Counted from the stretch's first letter, positions 22,549 through 33,316 are shown. The stretch is 64,000 nucleotides of DNA from Actinotalea alkalitolerans (GCF_023369855.1 NZ_JAMBPP010000010.1:1-64000); one strand, 5' to 3'. Notes: generated from the sequence alone by a model not told the origin. A program made the numbers and translations.

Positions 22549-23492
22549 CCACCGAACCCGCTGCCCAGGGCGCCCTCCAGGACCCTGTCCTGTCCTCGTC
22601 CGCACCGCGCGACCCGCGTGACGACGCCGGAGCGAGCATCTGGCGGGTCGCGGCCCGCCGACTGCGCCGGAACCCGGGTGCGGTGATCGGCGCCTCGATC
22701 GTGCTGGTGTTCATCCTCGTGGCGCTGCTCGCGCCGGTCCTGGCGCCCTACGGCGCGGGTGCCCTGCCCGGGCGGGCCGAGATCCGCCCGACCTTCATCC
22801 CAGGGCCGTCCGCCGACTACCTGCTCGGCCTGGACCGGTACGGCGGCGACCTGCTGTCCAAGCTCATCTGGGGGGCTCGGGCGTCCCTGCTGATCGGCGT
22901 GCTGTCCACGATGCTCGGGCTGATGGGGGGTGCACTGCTCGGCCTGCTGGCCGGCGCCTTCGGCGGTTGGGTGGACACCGCGACCATGCGGCTGGTCGAC
23001 CTCATGCTCTCGGTACCGTCGCTGCTGCTCGCGGTGTCCATCGCCGCAGTGATCGGCCAGTCCTCGACCGCGGTGATCGTCGCGATCGGTGTGGTCCAGG
23101 TCCCGATCTTCGCTCGCCTGCTGCGCGGCACGATGCTCGCGCAACGGGGCCAGGACTACGTCCTCGCGGCGCGATCCCTCGGCCTGTCCCGACGCACGGT
23201 GACGATGAGCCACGTGCTCCCGAACAGCCTGGGACCGGTGATCGTCCAGGCGACCCTGATGCTCGCGACCGCGGTGATCGAGGCGGCGGCGCTGTCCTTC
23301 CTCGGTCTGGGTGGTGGGTCGCCGACGACCGCCGAGTGGGGTCGCATGCTCACCGCCGCCCAGAACGAGCTCGAGGTGGCGCCACGGCTGGCCCTGTGGC
23401 CAGGTGCGTGCATCGCGGTCACCGCTCTGGGTTTCACGCTCTTCGGCGAGGCCCTGCGTGAGGCCCTCGACCCCAAGACGAGGAAGGGGTGA
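22545..23492 (+). CDS. dppC: Dipeptide ABC transporter permease DppC
   Basis: A 315-residue permease. After a 40-residue cytoplasmic N-terminus comes WRVAARRLRRNPGAVIGASI, the OppC/DppC-specific N-terminal domain, then HLLGLDRYGGDLLSKLIWGA-type sequence and the EAA loop YVLAARSLGLSRRTVTMSHV. ATG 22545 overlaps the dppB stop by 4 bp (ATGA), and the stop overlaps dppD-F by 4 bp (GTGA). These tight overlaps imply coupled, stoichiometric expression of the membrane complex. Confidence 0.93.
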   Translation: MTTEPAAQGALQDPVLSSSAPRDPRDDAGASIWRVAARRLRRNPGAVIGASIVLVFILVALLAPVLAPYGAGALPGRAEIRPTFIPGPSADYLLGLDRYGGDLLSKLIWGARASLLIGVLSTMLGLMGGALLGLLAGAFGGWVDTATMRLVDLMLSVPSLLLAVSIAAVIGQSSTAVIVAIGVVQVPIFARLLRGTMLAQRGQDYVLAARSLGLSRRTVTMSHVLPNSLGPVIVQATLMLATAVIEAAALSFLGLGGGSPTTAEWGRMLTAAQNELEVAPRLALWPGACIAVTALGFTLFGEALREALDPKTRKG

Positions 23493-25210
23493 CCGGCGTG
23501 CAACCCCAGCCGCTGCTGAGCCTGCGGGATCTCGAGGTGACCTTCACCACCGAGCACGGGGCGATGAAGGCCGTCCGTGGAGCGAGCTTCGACGTCATGG
23601 CCGGTGAGACGGTCGCGATCGTCGGCGAGTCCGGCTCGGGCAAGTCGACCACCGCCATGGCCGTGATCGGTCTGCTCGCGCAGAACGGCCGCGTCAGCGG
23701 CGGTCAGATCCTCTTCGACGGCACCGACGTGGCAGCGCTGAGCGGCGCGGGGATCGCCCGGATGCGGGGCAGCGACATCGGCATGGTCCCCCAGGACCCG
23801 ATGTCCAACCTGAACCCCGTGATGCGCGTGGGGACGCAGATCGTCGAGGCCCTCGAGGACAACGGTGTCGCGCGTGGTGAGGCCGCTCGACGCCGCGCCG
23901 TGGAGCTCCTGGAGGAGGCCGGGCTGCCCGACGCCGCCCATCGTGCGTCGTCGTACCCGCACGAGTTCTCCGGGGGCATGCGTCAACGGGCGCTGATCGC
24001 GATGGGGCTCTCCTGCCGGCCTCGGCTCTTGATCGCGGACGAGCCGACCTCGGCCCTGGACGTCACGGTGCAGCGCACCATCCTGGACCGGCTCGACGTG
24101 CTGACGGCCGAGCTGGGTACAGCGGTGCTGCTGATCACCCACGACCTCGGTCTGGCAGCCGAGCGCGCGAGCCGGATCGTGGTGATGTACCAGGGCGAGG
24201 TCGTGGAGCAGGGCCCCGCGACGCAGCTGCTGACCGACCCGCAGCACGAGTACACCCGGCGGCTGCTCGCCGCGGCGCCCTCGCTCGCCTCCCGCCGCAT
24301 CCAGCTGGCCAAGCAGGCAGGGAAGACCGAGGCCGTCGCGGACGACCTCCTGGCGGTCTCGGCCACCCCGCACGACCCCGCCGGTCCGGACGCGGACGCG
24401 GACAACATCATCGAGGTCGAGAGCATCACCAAGGTGTTCAAGCTGCGAGGCAGGGGCCTGTTCTCGCGCAGCTCGGACTTCACGGCGGTGGACGACGTGA
24501 GCTTCGTCATCCCCCGCGGCACCACCGTCGCGGTGGTGGGGGAGTCGGGGTCGGGCAAGTCGACCGTGGCCAGGATGATGCTCGACCTCATCCCGGCGAC
24601 CTCGGGCACGATCCGGTTCAACGGTGAGTCCGTGGGCGGGGCGGACCGCGCGGCCGAGGTCAGGTTCCGACGCAAGGTCCAGCCGATCTTCCAGGACCCG
24701 TACGCCTCCCTCGACCCGCTGTACACCATCCACCGGACGATCGAGGAGCCGCTGCGGGCCCACGACTTCGGCACGGCCGCCGAGCGCCGCGACCGGGTGC
24801 ACCAGCTCATGGAGGACGTCGCCCTGGCACCGCACCTCCTGCGGCGCTACCCGGCCGAGCTCTCCGGGGGCCAGCGTCAGCGGGTCGCGATCGCGCGGGC
24901 GCTGGCCCTCAACCCCGACCTGGTGGTGTGCGACGAGGCCGTCTCCGCCCTGGACGTCATCGTCCAGTCGCAGATCCTGCACCTGCTGGCCGACCTGCAG
25001 CACCGGCTCGGGCTGAGCTACCTGTTCATCAGCCACGACCTGGCCGTGGTGCGGCAGATCGCCGACCGGGTGTGCGTGATGGAGAAGGGGCGGATCGTCG
25101 AGCAGGGCACGGTCGACGACGTCTTCGACCGTCCGCAGCAGCAGTACACCCGTGCCCTGCTCGACGCGATCCCCGGCCGTGACCTGGAGCTGGGTCTGCG
25201 TGCCGGCTGA
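23489..25210 (+). CDS. dppDF: Dipeptide ABC transporter, fused double ATPase (DppD-DppF)
   Basis: A 573-residue protein with two complete ABC cassettes in tandem. The first (about 1-270) has Walker A GESGSGKSTTAMAVIG and signature FSGGMRQRALIAMGL. The second (about 305-573) has GESGSGKSTVARMMLDL and LSGGQRQRVAIARALAL. Each carries the oligo_HPY-type tail (YTRRLLAAAPSL and YTRALLDAIPG). One gene thus replaces dppD and dppF, a common actinobacterial fusion. GTG 23489 overlaps the dppC stop. Confidence 0.93.
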   Translation: MTGVQPQPLLSLRDLEVTFTTEHGAMKAVRGASFDVMAGETVAIVGESGSGKSTTAMAVIGLLAQNGRVSGGQILFDGTDVAALSGAGIARMRGSDIGMVPQDPMSNLNPVMRVGTQIVEALEDNGVARGEAARRRAVELLEEAGLPDAAHRASSYPHEFSGGMRQRALIAMGLSCRPRLLIADEPTSALDVTVQRTILDRLDVLTAELGTAVLLITHDLGLAAERASRIVVMYQGEVVEQGPATQLLTDPQHEYTRRLLAAAPSLASRRIQLAKQAGKTEAVADDLLAVSATPHDPAGPDADADNIIEVESITKVFKLRGRGLFSRSSDFTAVDDVSFVIPRGTTVAVVGESGSGKSTVARMMLDLIPATSGTIRFNGESVGGADRAAEVRFRRKVQPIFQDPYASLDPLYTIHRTIEEPLRAHDFGTAAERRDRVHQLMEDVALAPHLLRRYPAELSGGQRQRVAIARALALNPDLVVCDEAVSALDVIVQSQILHLLADLQHRLGLSYLFISHDLAVVRQIADRVCVMEKGRIVEQGTVDDVFDRPQQQYTRALLDAIPGRDLELGLRAG

Positions 25211-25225
25211 CCCGGTTCGTTCTCT

Positions 25226-25255
25226 TTGACCGCGCCTTCCGTGCGCAGATAGGAT
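25226..25255 (+). promoter_or_regulatory. rpsA promoter
   Basis: TTGACC (25226-25231) and TAGGAT (25250-25255) with an 18-bp spacer form a good vegetative promoter, giving a 5' leader of about 110 nt. Confidence 0.7.
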
Positions 25256-25294
25256 GATCGACGGCGTGTCACGTGTTGCGCCCACATCACCCTC

Positions 25295-25312
25295 GGAGAG
25301 CGCAGGCTCTCC
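25295..25312 (+). promoter_or_regulatory. Hairpin in the rpsA leader
   Basis: GGAGAGC-GCAG-GCTCTCC is a perfect 7-bp hairpin about 64 nt before the rpsA start. S1 genes are often autoregulated at the leader, so this is a candidate structure. Confidence 0.4.
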
Positions 25313-25375
25313 ACGGGCCATCCTGCACCTTCCCTGTCCGAACTACTCCCTGTCCGCATCGGAGCTCGAAACTCA

Positions 25376-26899
25376 ATGACCATCTCCACCCCTACCAAGC
25401 CGACGACTCCTCAGGTCGCGATCAACGACATCGGTACGGCTGAGGACTTCCTCGCCGCGATCGACGCCACGATCAAGTACTTCAACGATGGCGACATCGT
25501 CGAGGGAACCATCGTCAAGGTCGACCGCGACGAGGTCCTGCTGGACATCGGCTACAAGACCGAGGGCGTCATCCCCTCTCGCGAGCTCTCGATCAAGCAC
25601 GACGTCGACCCGGACGACGTCGTCAAGGTCGGTGACGCGGTCGAGGCCCTGGTCCTGCAGAAGGAGGACAAGGAAGGCCGTCTGATCCTGTCCAAGAAGC
25701 GCGCGCAGTACGAGCGCGCCTGGGGCACGATCGAGAAGATCAAGGAGGAGGACGGCGTCGTCACCGGCACCGTCATCGAGGTCGTCAAGGGCGGCCTCAT
25801 CCTCGACATCGGTCTGCGTGGCTTCCTTCCTGCGTCGCTCGTGGAGATGCGTCGCGTCCGTGACCTCCAGCCGTACGTCGGCAAGGAGATCGAGGCGAAG
25901 ATCATCGAGCTCGACAAGAACCGCAACAACGTCGTGCTCTCGCGCCGTGCCTGGCTCGAGCAGACGCAGTCCGAGGTGCGCTCGACCTTCCTGCAGACCC
26001 TGCAGAAGGGCCAGGTCCGCCCCGGTGTCGTGTCCTCGATCGTCAACTTCGGTGCGTTCGTGGACCTCGGCGGCGTCGACGGTCTCGTCCACGTCTCCGA
26101 GCTGTCCTGGAAGCACATCGACCACCCCTCCGAGGTCGTCGAGGTGGGCCAGGAGGTCACCGTCGAGGTGCTCGACGTCGACTTCGAGCGTGAGCGCGTC
26201 TCGCTCTCGCTCAAGGCGACGCAGGAGGACCCGTGGCAGGCCTTCGCCCGGACGCACGCCATCGGGCAGGTCGTTCCCGGAAAGGTCACCAAGCTCGTCC
26301 CGTTCGGCGCGTTCGTGCGCGTCGAGGACGGCATCGAGGGCCTGGTGCACATCTCCGAGCTGGCCGTCCGCCACGTCGAGCTGCCCGAGCAGGTCGTCAA
26401 CGTCGGCGACGACACCTTCGTGAAGGTCATCGACATCGACCTCGAGCGTCGTCGCATCTCGCTGTCGCTCAAGCAGGCGAACGAGGGTCTGGACCCGACC
26501 AGCGAGGACTTCGACCCCGCGCTGTACGGCATGGCCGCCGAGTACGACGACAAGGGGAACTACAAGTACCCCGAGGGCTTCGACCCCGAGACCAACGAGT
26601 GGCTCGAGGGCTTCGAGTCGCAGCGTGAGACCTGGGAGGCCCAGTACGCCGCCGCCCACTCGCGCTGGGAGTCGCACAAGAAGCAGGTCGCCGAGGCGGT
26701 CCAGGCTGACCTCGACGCCGCCAACGCGCCTGAGGCGACCTCCTCGTCCTCGTCCTCGTCTTCGTCCTCCTCCTCGTCGTCCTCGTCCTCCTCGTCGGGA
26801 TCGAGCAGCTACTCCTCGACCCCGGCCGAGGAGACCGGTGGCACGCTGGCCTCGGACGAGGCTCTCGCCGCACTGCGCGAGAAGCTCACCGGGAACTGA
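25376..26899 (+). CDS. rpsA: 30S ribosomal protein S1
   Basis: A 507-residue S1 with four S1/OB RNA-binding repeats (about 40-110, 127-195, 211-282, 296-370). Typical segments are GDIVEGTIVKVDRDEVLLDIG and GVVSSIVNFGAFVDLGGVDG. It helps 30S subunits bind structured mRNA. The C-terminal region carries 19 consecutive serines (26741-26797), then a Ser/Tyr/Thr stretch before a conserved-looking end (DEALAALREKLTGN). A pure serine run of this length is unusual in S1 and is encoded by mixed TCC/TCG/TCT codons. ATG 25376 gives the standard N-terminus. Confidence 0.96.
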   Translation: MTISTPTKPTTPQVAINDIGTAEDFLAAIDATIKYFNDGDIVEGTIVKVDRDEVLLDIGYKTEGVIPSRELSIKHDVDPDDVVKVGDAVEALVLQKEDKEGRLILSKKRAQYERAWGTIEKIKEEDGVVTGTVIEVVKGGLILDIGLRGFLPASLVEMRRVRDLQPYVGKEIEAKIIELDKNRNNVVLSRRAWLEQTQSEVRSTFLQTLQKGQVRPGVVSSIVNFGAFVDLGGVDGLVHVSELSWKHIDHPSEVVEVGQEVTVEVLDVDFERERVSLSLKATQEDPWQAFARTHAIGQVVPGKVTKLVPFGAFVRVEDGIEGLVHISELAVRHVELPEQVVNVGDDTFVKVIDIDLERRRISLSLKQANEGLDPTSEDFDPALYGMAAEYDDKGNYKYPEGFDPETNEWLEGFESQRETWEAQYAAAHSRWESHKKQVAEAVQADLDAANAPEATSSSSSSSSSSSSSSSSSSSGSSSYSSTPAEETGGTLASDEALAALREKLTGN

Positions 26900-26931
26900 C
26901 ACCGCGCGCCCACGGGCGCAACGGTTCACGC

Positions 26932-26965
26932 GACGGGCCGGTCACCTCAGGGTGGCCGGCCCGTC
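26932..26965 (+). terminator. Hairpin terminator after rpsA
   Basis: GACGGGCCGG and CCGGCCCGTC with inner CACC/GGTG pairs and the loop TCAG form a strong stem 33 bp after the rpsA stop. There is no T-run. Confidence 0.7.
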
Positions 26966-27013
26966 GGCATGTCCGGATCGCCAGGGGGTGGGTGACGATC
27001 GCTGGCGCCGGGC

Positions 27014-27019
27014 TAGTCT
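27014..27019 (+). promoter_or_regulatory. -10 hexamer TAGTCT
   Basis: Ends 7 nt before GTG 27026; GTGACG at 26992-26997 with a 16-bp spacer is a weak -35. Leaderless start likely. Confidence 0.5.
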
Positions 27020-27025
27020 GTCGCG

Positions 27026-27910
27026 GTGAGTGCACAGGAGAGCGCAGCCCCCGACGGGCGGCGCACGGGCCCAGGCCGCACGAAGATCCGTCACAAGCTG
27101 GCGGTGCGTGACTTGCGGGTCGTCGGTGTCCGTCTGGTCGGACCACGGATGGTCAGGGTCACAGTGGCGGGCCCTGAGCTGGTCGACCTCGAGGCTCAGG
27201 GACCCACCGACCACGTGAAGGTCTTCTTCCCGGACCCCACGACCGGGCACCTCGCGGCGCCTGTCCTGACCGCGGAGGGGCTCGAGCGTCCGTCCTCGGG
27301 CACCCTGCACGTTCGCGACTACACCCCTCGCGCGTACCGCAGTCGCGGCCCGACGGGTCCCGAGCTCGACCTGGACCTCGTGCTGCACGGGGATGTCGGG
27401 CCCGCCTCCACCTGGGCGGGGCACGCGACGGTGGGCGACCGGCTGGTCGTCGCAGGCCCCAAGGGGTCCAAGCTCGTACCGCCCGGTGTGACCAGTGTGC
27501 TGCTCGGGGGCGACGAGACCGCGCTGCCTGCGATCGCCCGGTGGCTCGAGCTGCTTCCCGTCGACGTCGCCGTCCGTGTTCTCGCGGAGGTCGACTCCGC
27601 CGCCGACGAGACCTACCTCGACCAGGTGGGGCCAGCGGGCCGCCCGCTCGAGATCAGCTGGCTGCACCGGCACGGACGCGCGCCGGGGACCGAACCGCTT
27701 CTCGAGCGTGCGGTGCAGCGTCGCGGACTGGTCGACCGCTCGACCTTCGTCTGGTTCGGCGGCGAGGCGGGCACGCTGCGCGGCGTCCGGCGGCACCTGC
27801 GTCGAGACCTGCGGCTGACGGCCCGGCAGGCCGAGGTCTCGGGCTACTGGCGGCTCGGCGAGGCCGCCTTCGACCACCACGCCCCGATCGACCCGAGCGA
27901 CCCGGACTGA
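27026..27910 (+). CDS. Siderophore-interacting protein (SIP/ViuB family, FAD-binding)
   Basis: A 294-residue flavoprotein of the ViuB/SIP family, which reduces ferric siderophores to release iron in the cytoplasm. The FAD-binding FAD_9 domain contains VRDYTPRAYRS (the RxYT motif, about residue 97), followed by the SIP NAD(P)H domain with LLGGDETALPAIARWLELLP and VWFGGEAGTLRGVRRHLR. GTG 27026 is fixed by a -10 hexamer 7 nt upstream. It is followed after only 2 bp by coaE, so the two are probably cotranscribed. No siderophore synthesis or uptake genes are in the window. Confidence 0.9.
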   Translation: MSAQESAAPDGRRTGPGRTKIRHKLAVRDLRVVGVRLVGPRMVRVTVAGPELVDLEAQGPTDHVKVFFPDPTTGHLAAPVLTAEGLERPSSGTLHVRDYTPRAYRSRGPTGPELDLDLVLHGDVGPASTWAGHATVGDRLVVAGPKGSKLVPPGVTSVLLGGDETALPAIARWLELLPVDVAVRVLAEVDSAADETYLDQVGPAGRPLEISWLHRHGRAPGTEPLLERAVQRRGLVDRSTFVWFGGEAGTLRGVRRHLRRDLRLTARQAEVSGYWRLGEAAFDHHAPIDPSDPD

Positions 27911-27912
27911 CC

Positions 27913-28509
27913 GTGCGACGAGTGGGCCTGACCGGGGGGATCGCGGCCGGGAAGTCGGTCGTCGCTGCGCGCCTGCGCGAGCTGGGGGCCGTGGTCGTCG
28001 ACCACGACCTGCTCGCCCGTGAGGTGGTCGCTGCAGGTTCGGACGGGCTCAGCGCCGTGGTGGCGGCCTTCGGCGAGCGGGTGCTGGGAGCCGACGGCGC
28101 GCTGGACCGGCCCGCGCTGGCCGAGGTGGTCTTCGCCGACCCCGACGCGCGGGCAGCGCTCGACGGTCTGCTGCACCCGCGCATCCGTGCCGAGGCGGCA
28201 CGTCAGGAGGCCCGCGCCGTGCAGGCCCGGGCCGCGGTCGTCGTCCATGACGTCCCGCTGCTCGTGGAGACCGGTCAGGCCGGCGACTTCGACGTGGTGG
28301 TCGTCGTCGAGGCGCCCGAGGCGGTGCGGGTCGAGCGGCTGGTCCGTGGTCGAGGGATGGAGGCCGGCCAGGCCAGGGCGCGGATCGCGGCCCAGGCCGA
28401 CGACTCGTCGCGGCGGGCGGTCGCGGACGTCGTCCTCGACGGCTCGGGGACGACGGCGGCGTTGCGGCGACAGGTGGACGACCTCTGGGCGCGCTGGGAA
28501 GCGGCATGA
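27913..28509 (+). CDS. coaE: Dephospho-CoA kinase
   Basis: A 198-residue P-loop kinase for the last step of coenzyme A synthesis, phosphorylating the ribose 3'-OH of dephospho-CoA. The N-terminus VRRVGLTGGIAAGKSV holds the Walker A (8-15), VVDHDLLAREVV the substrate-binding Asp, and HPRIRAEAARQEARAVQ plus HDVPLLVETGQAGDFDVVVV the conserved lid and VPLL motifs. It lacks the GrpB/UPF0157 extension seen in mycobacterial CoaE. Location after rpsA is conserved in actinobacteria. The stop overlaps the next start by 4 bp. Confidence 0.95.
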   Translation: MRRVGLTGGIAAGKSVVAARLRELGAVVVDHDLLAREVVAAGSDGLSAVVAAFGERVLGADGALDRPALAEVVFADPDARAALDGLLHPRIRAEAARQEARAVQARAAVVVHDVPLLVETGQAGDFDVVVVVEAPEAVRVERLVRGRGMEAGQARARIAAQADDSSRRAVADVVLDGSGTTAALRRQVDDLWARWEAA

Positions 28510-29153
28510 CACCGATGCCGACCGTCCTTGTCACGGCCTTCGAGCCCTTCGACGGTCAGTCGACGAACGCCTCCTGGTCGGCCGTGGAGGGACTCGCCCA
28601 CGGCTGGTCCGGACCGGCACGGGTCGTCGTGCTGCGGCTCCCGGTGAGCTTCGAGGGTGCACCCGCCGCGCTGCGGGCGGCGGTGGTCGAGCACCGCCCT
28701 GCGCTCGTGCTGTGCGTCGGGGAGGCGGGTGGCCGTCGCGCCGTCGGCGTGGAGAGGGTGGCGGTGAACCTCGTCGACGCGCCGATCGCGGACAACGACG
28801 GGAACCTCCCGGTGGACCGTGCCGTGGTCGAGGGCGGACCGACGGCGTACTTCTCGACGCTGCCGGTCAAGGCGTGCGTGGCCCGGATCCTTGCGGCAGG
28901 AGTGCCCGCCGAGGTGTCGGGCACTGCGGGGACCTACGTCTGCAACGCGGTCTTCTACGCGCTGATGGATCTGCTGGCCGCGGCACCCGACGTGCGGGGT
29001 GGCTTCGTGCATGTGCCTCGGACGCCGGCACAGGTCCCGACGGACGGTCCGTCGTTGGCCACGCAGGCTGCGACTCGCGCTCTGGACCTCGTGGTGCGCA
29101 CCTCGCTCGAGCGGCCGCCCGAGGAGTCGCTGCGCGGCGGGGCCACCCATTGA
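28506..29153 (+). CDS. pcp: Pyroglutamyl-peptidase I (C15 family)
   Basis: A 215-residue cysteine peptidase that removes N-terminal pyroglutamate. The catalytic triad is complete: Glu83 (GVERVAVN), Cys146 (GTYVCNAVFY) and His169 (GFVHVPRTP). The N-terminal TVLVTAFEPFDG and the IADNDGNLPVDRAVVEGGP segment are family signatures. Length is normal. ATG 28506 overlaps the coaE stop by 4 bp (ATGA), so it belongs to the SIP-coaE-pcp transcript. Confidence 0.92.
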   Translation: MTPMPTVLVTAFEPFDGQSTNASWSAVEGLAHGWSGPARVVVLRLPVSFEGAPAALRAAVVEHRPALVLCVGEAGGRRAVGVERVAVNLVDAPIADNDGNLPVDRAVVEGGPTAYFSTLPVKACVARILAAGVPAEVSGTAGTYVCNAVFYALMDLLAAAPDVRGGFVHVPRTPAQVPTDGPSLATQAATRALDLVVRTSLERPPEESLRGGATH

Positions 29154-29211
29154 CACCTCCCTGGCGCGCAGGTGCGTCCGGTCGGTCTGAGCCCGTCCAG
29201 GACCTCAGGCG

Positions 29212-29835
29212 CTAGTCGGTGGGTGTGGCGGCGTCGGGTGGGAGGACCCCGCGCACGCTCGCCAGGACCGTGCCGGCGATCTCGCTCAACGGTCTGTCGG
29301 GCTGGAAGGTTCGCCACTCGAGCCCGGCGATGAGGGTCGCACCGAAGGCCGCTGGGGCGGCGACGTACGCGTCCGCGGTGGGGTCTGCGTCGACGATGAC
29401 CTGCCGGAAGACCGAGACGATCTCCTCGCGCACCGGACGCAGCGACTCCTGCCAGGTCCGCCCGGTGCGGAACAGCTCAGAGGCCAGCACCTTGGTGCCT
29501 GCCGGGTTGTCACGCACCTGGGTCAGCAGGGCGCAGATCACGGCGTCCAGGGCGTCGGTGCCGGTGCGTCCGGCGGCTGCCCTGCGCAGCGCCTCGCTGA
29601 ATCCGCTCATGGTGTGGTCGATCAGCGAGGTGAAGAGGGTCGCCTTGGAACCGAAGTTGTAGTAGATGCTGCCCTTGGCGACGCCGGCCCGCTCGGCCAC
29701 CGCGTCGAGAGAGGTCTCGGCGTAGCCCCGCTCGGCCATCAGGGCCGCCGCGGCGTCCAGCACCTGACGGCTGGTGCTGGCGCGACGGGCGGCGTTGCCG
29801 TCCGGGCGGGGAGGGGAGGATCCGGCGACGGGCAC
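29212..29835 (-). CDS. TetR-family transcriptional regulator
   Basis: A 207-residue regulator. The HTH at residues about 18-64 reads RQVLDAAAALMAERGYAETSLDAVAERAGVAKGSIYYNFG, the standard TetR N-terminal domain, followed by a helical ligand-binding domain with a TetR_C-like EWRTFQPDRPLSEIA segment. GTG 29835 is chosen because TACTGT lies 7 nt upstream; earlier starts would run into the divergent uvrB start region. The target and ligand are unknown; no transporter lies beside it, so it may act on a distant gene or on itself. Confidence 0.87.
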   Translation of the reverse strand: MPVAGSSPPRPDGNAARRASTSRQVLDAAAALMAERGYAETSLDAVAERAGVAKGSIYYNFGSKATLFTSLIDHTMSGFSEALRRAAAGRTGTDALDAVICALLTQVRDNPAGTKVLASELFRTGRTWQESLRPVREEIVSVFRQVIVDADPTADAYVAAPAAFGATLIAGLEWRTFQPDRPLSEIAGTVLASVRGVLPPDAATPTD

Positions 29836-29841
29836 GCAGGC

Positions 29842-29847
29842 ACAGTA
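29842..29847 (-). promoter_or_regulatory. -10 hexamer TACTGT (tetR)
   Basis: On the minus strand TACTGT ends 7 nt before GTG 29835; leaderless start likely. Confidence 0.45.
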
Positions 29848-29926
29848 GTACGCGAACCCTTCGGCCAGGACCGGGTGCTGCGTCCCTGCGGGGTGACGAC
29901 GGTCAGCCGGTGTCGGTGGTGCGACG

Positions 29927-29932
29927 TACCGT
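29927..29932 (+). promoter_or_regulatory. -10 hexamer TACCGT (uvrB)
   Basis: Ends 7 nt before ATG 29939, with no Shine-Dalgarno sequence. No LexA-like box is seen here, unlike at uvrA. Confidence 0.5.
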
Positions 29933-29938
29933 GGTCCC

Positions 29939-32047
<2,109 letters not shown>

Positions 32048-32117
32048 CGCGACGGGCCCCCGGACACGACTCGTCGGGGCGCTGGCGGGGGTGTCGGGGT
32101 ACGGGGCCGCGATGACC

Positions 32118-32123
32118 TATGCT
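32118..32123 (+). promoter_or_regulatory. -10 hexamer TATGCT before the riboswitch
   Basis: TATGCT lies about 8-15 nt upstream of the riboswitch 5' side, the expected place for its promoter. No clear -35. Confidence 0.4.
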
Positions 32124-32130
32124 CCAGTGG

Positions 32131-32250
32131 TTCGTGAAGGGGAGTACTCCCGAAGCGGCGGAGTCGTCATCACGGCGGGGTCCTGATCCTCGCCCGGTTC
32201 CGTCGGCCTGGCTGGTCAGCCCGGTGGAGGAGACCTTCGGTACTCAGCGC
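32131..32250 (+). promoter_or_regulatory. yybP-ykoY (Mn2+) riboswitch
   Basis: The leader of the TerC gene carries the hallmark pieces of the yybP-ykoY aptamer: GGGGAGTA at 32139-32146 and GGAGGAGACCTTCGGTACTC at 32226-32245. GAGTA pairs with TACTC to close the junction helix. This class senses Mn2+ and is well known upstream of TerC/Alx-family genes. The gene starts 25 nt after the 3' side, with GCCGGAGGC between, so control is probably at translation by sequestering that ribosome-binding site. Confidence 0.88.
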
Positions 32251-32269
32251 ACGGTGCCGGAGGCAAGTC

Positions 32270-33313
32270 ATGCATGTTCCCCTGTGGGTCTGGGGCGCCA
32301 CGGTCGTGGCGATCCTGGTCCTCTTCGTCTTCGACTTCTACGCGCACGTGCGGACCCCCCACGAGCCGACCTTCCGGGAGTCGGCGATCTGGTCCTCGGT
32401 CTACATCGGGCTGGCACTGGTCTTCGGCGTCGGGGTGACGCTGGTGTGGGACACCAGCCACGGCGGTGAGTACTTTGCGGGGTACGTGACCGAGAAGAGC
32501 CTCTCGGTCGACAACCTCTTCGTCTTCCTCATCATCATGACCCGCTTCGCGGTGCCCAGGATCTACCAGCAGAAGGTGCTGCTTGTCGGTGTGGCCATCG
32601 CGCTGCTCCTGCGCACGGTCTTCATCCTCGCCGGGGCGGCGGCCATCGCCCAGTTCTCCTGGGTCTTCTACCTCTTCGGTGCGTTCCTGATCTACACCGC
32701 GGTCAAGCTCGCCCGGGAGGACCACGCCAACGAGGCGCCGTCGGAGTTCCACGAGAACAGGCTGATGCGTCTGCTCCGACGGGTCCTGCCCACGACGACC
32801 GAGTACCACGGGGACCGCCTCTCGGTCCGGCTCGGTACGCGTCGCGTGTTCACGCCCATGCTCATCGTGATGATCGCGATCGGCTCGACCGACGTGCTCT
32901 TCGCGCTGGACTCGATCCCGGCGATCTACGGCCTCACGAAGGAGCCGTACCTGGTCTTCACGACCAACGCCTTCGCCCTGCTGGGCCTGCGACAGCTCTA
33001 CTTCCTGCTCGGTGGACTGCTCAAGCGCCTCATCTACCTCTCGCAGGGCCTGTCGTTGATCCTGGGCTTCATCGGGATCAAGCTGGTGCTGGAGGCGCTC
33101 CACCAGAACGAGCTGCCGTTCATCAACGGTGGACGGCACGTCGAGTGGGCGCCCGAGATCCCGATCTGGCTCTCGCTCACGGTGATCCTCGGGACTCTCG
33201 CGGTCGCGACGCTGGCGAGCCTGGCAGCGACCCGACGGGCCGGGAAGGTCGAGCTGCCCGAGGCGGACGAACCGGTCGACGCGACGCAGGAGCTGCGGTC
33301 GCGGGACGGCTGA
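32270..33313 (+). CDS. TerC/Alx-family membrane protein, probable Mn2+ exporter
   Basis: A 347-residue integral membrane protein with about eight to nine helices. YVTEKSLSVDNLFVFLIIM and IAIGSTDVLFALDSIPAIYG are the two inverted TerC motifs with conserved membrane Asp residues (SVDN, STDVLFALDSIP). Relatives (Alx, MeeF/YkoY) export Mn2+ and load exoenzymes with metal. The yybP-ykoY riboswitch directly upstream strongly supports manganese homeostasis. Start ATG 32270 has CGGAGGC 4 nt upstream. The stop lies 3 bp from the converging YciI gene. Confidence 0.93.
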   Translation: MHVPLWVWGATVVAILVLFVFDFYAHVRTPHEPTFRESAIWSSVYIGLALVFGVGVTLVWDTSHGGEYFAGYVTEKSLSVDNLFVFLIIMTRFAVPRIYQQKVLLVGVAIALLLRTVFILAGAAAIAQFSWVFYLFGAFLIYTAVKLAREDHANEAPSEFHENRLMRLLRRVLPTTTEYHGDRLSVRLGTRRVFTPMLIVMIAIGSTDVLFALDSIPAIYGLTKEPYLVFTTNAFALLGLRQLYFLLGGLLKRLIYLSQGLSLILGFIGIKLVLEALHQNELPFINGGRHVEWAPEIPIWLSLTVILGTLAVATLASLAATRRAGKVELPEADEPVDATQELRSRDG

Positions 33314-33316
33314 CGG

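Noticed and set aside
29845-29870. LexA box upstream of uvrB
   Set aside because: CGAACCCTTCGG looks superficially similar but lacks the second half-site GTTCG at the right spacing.
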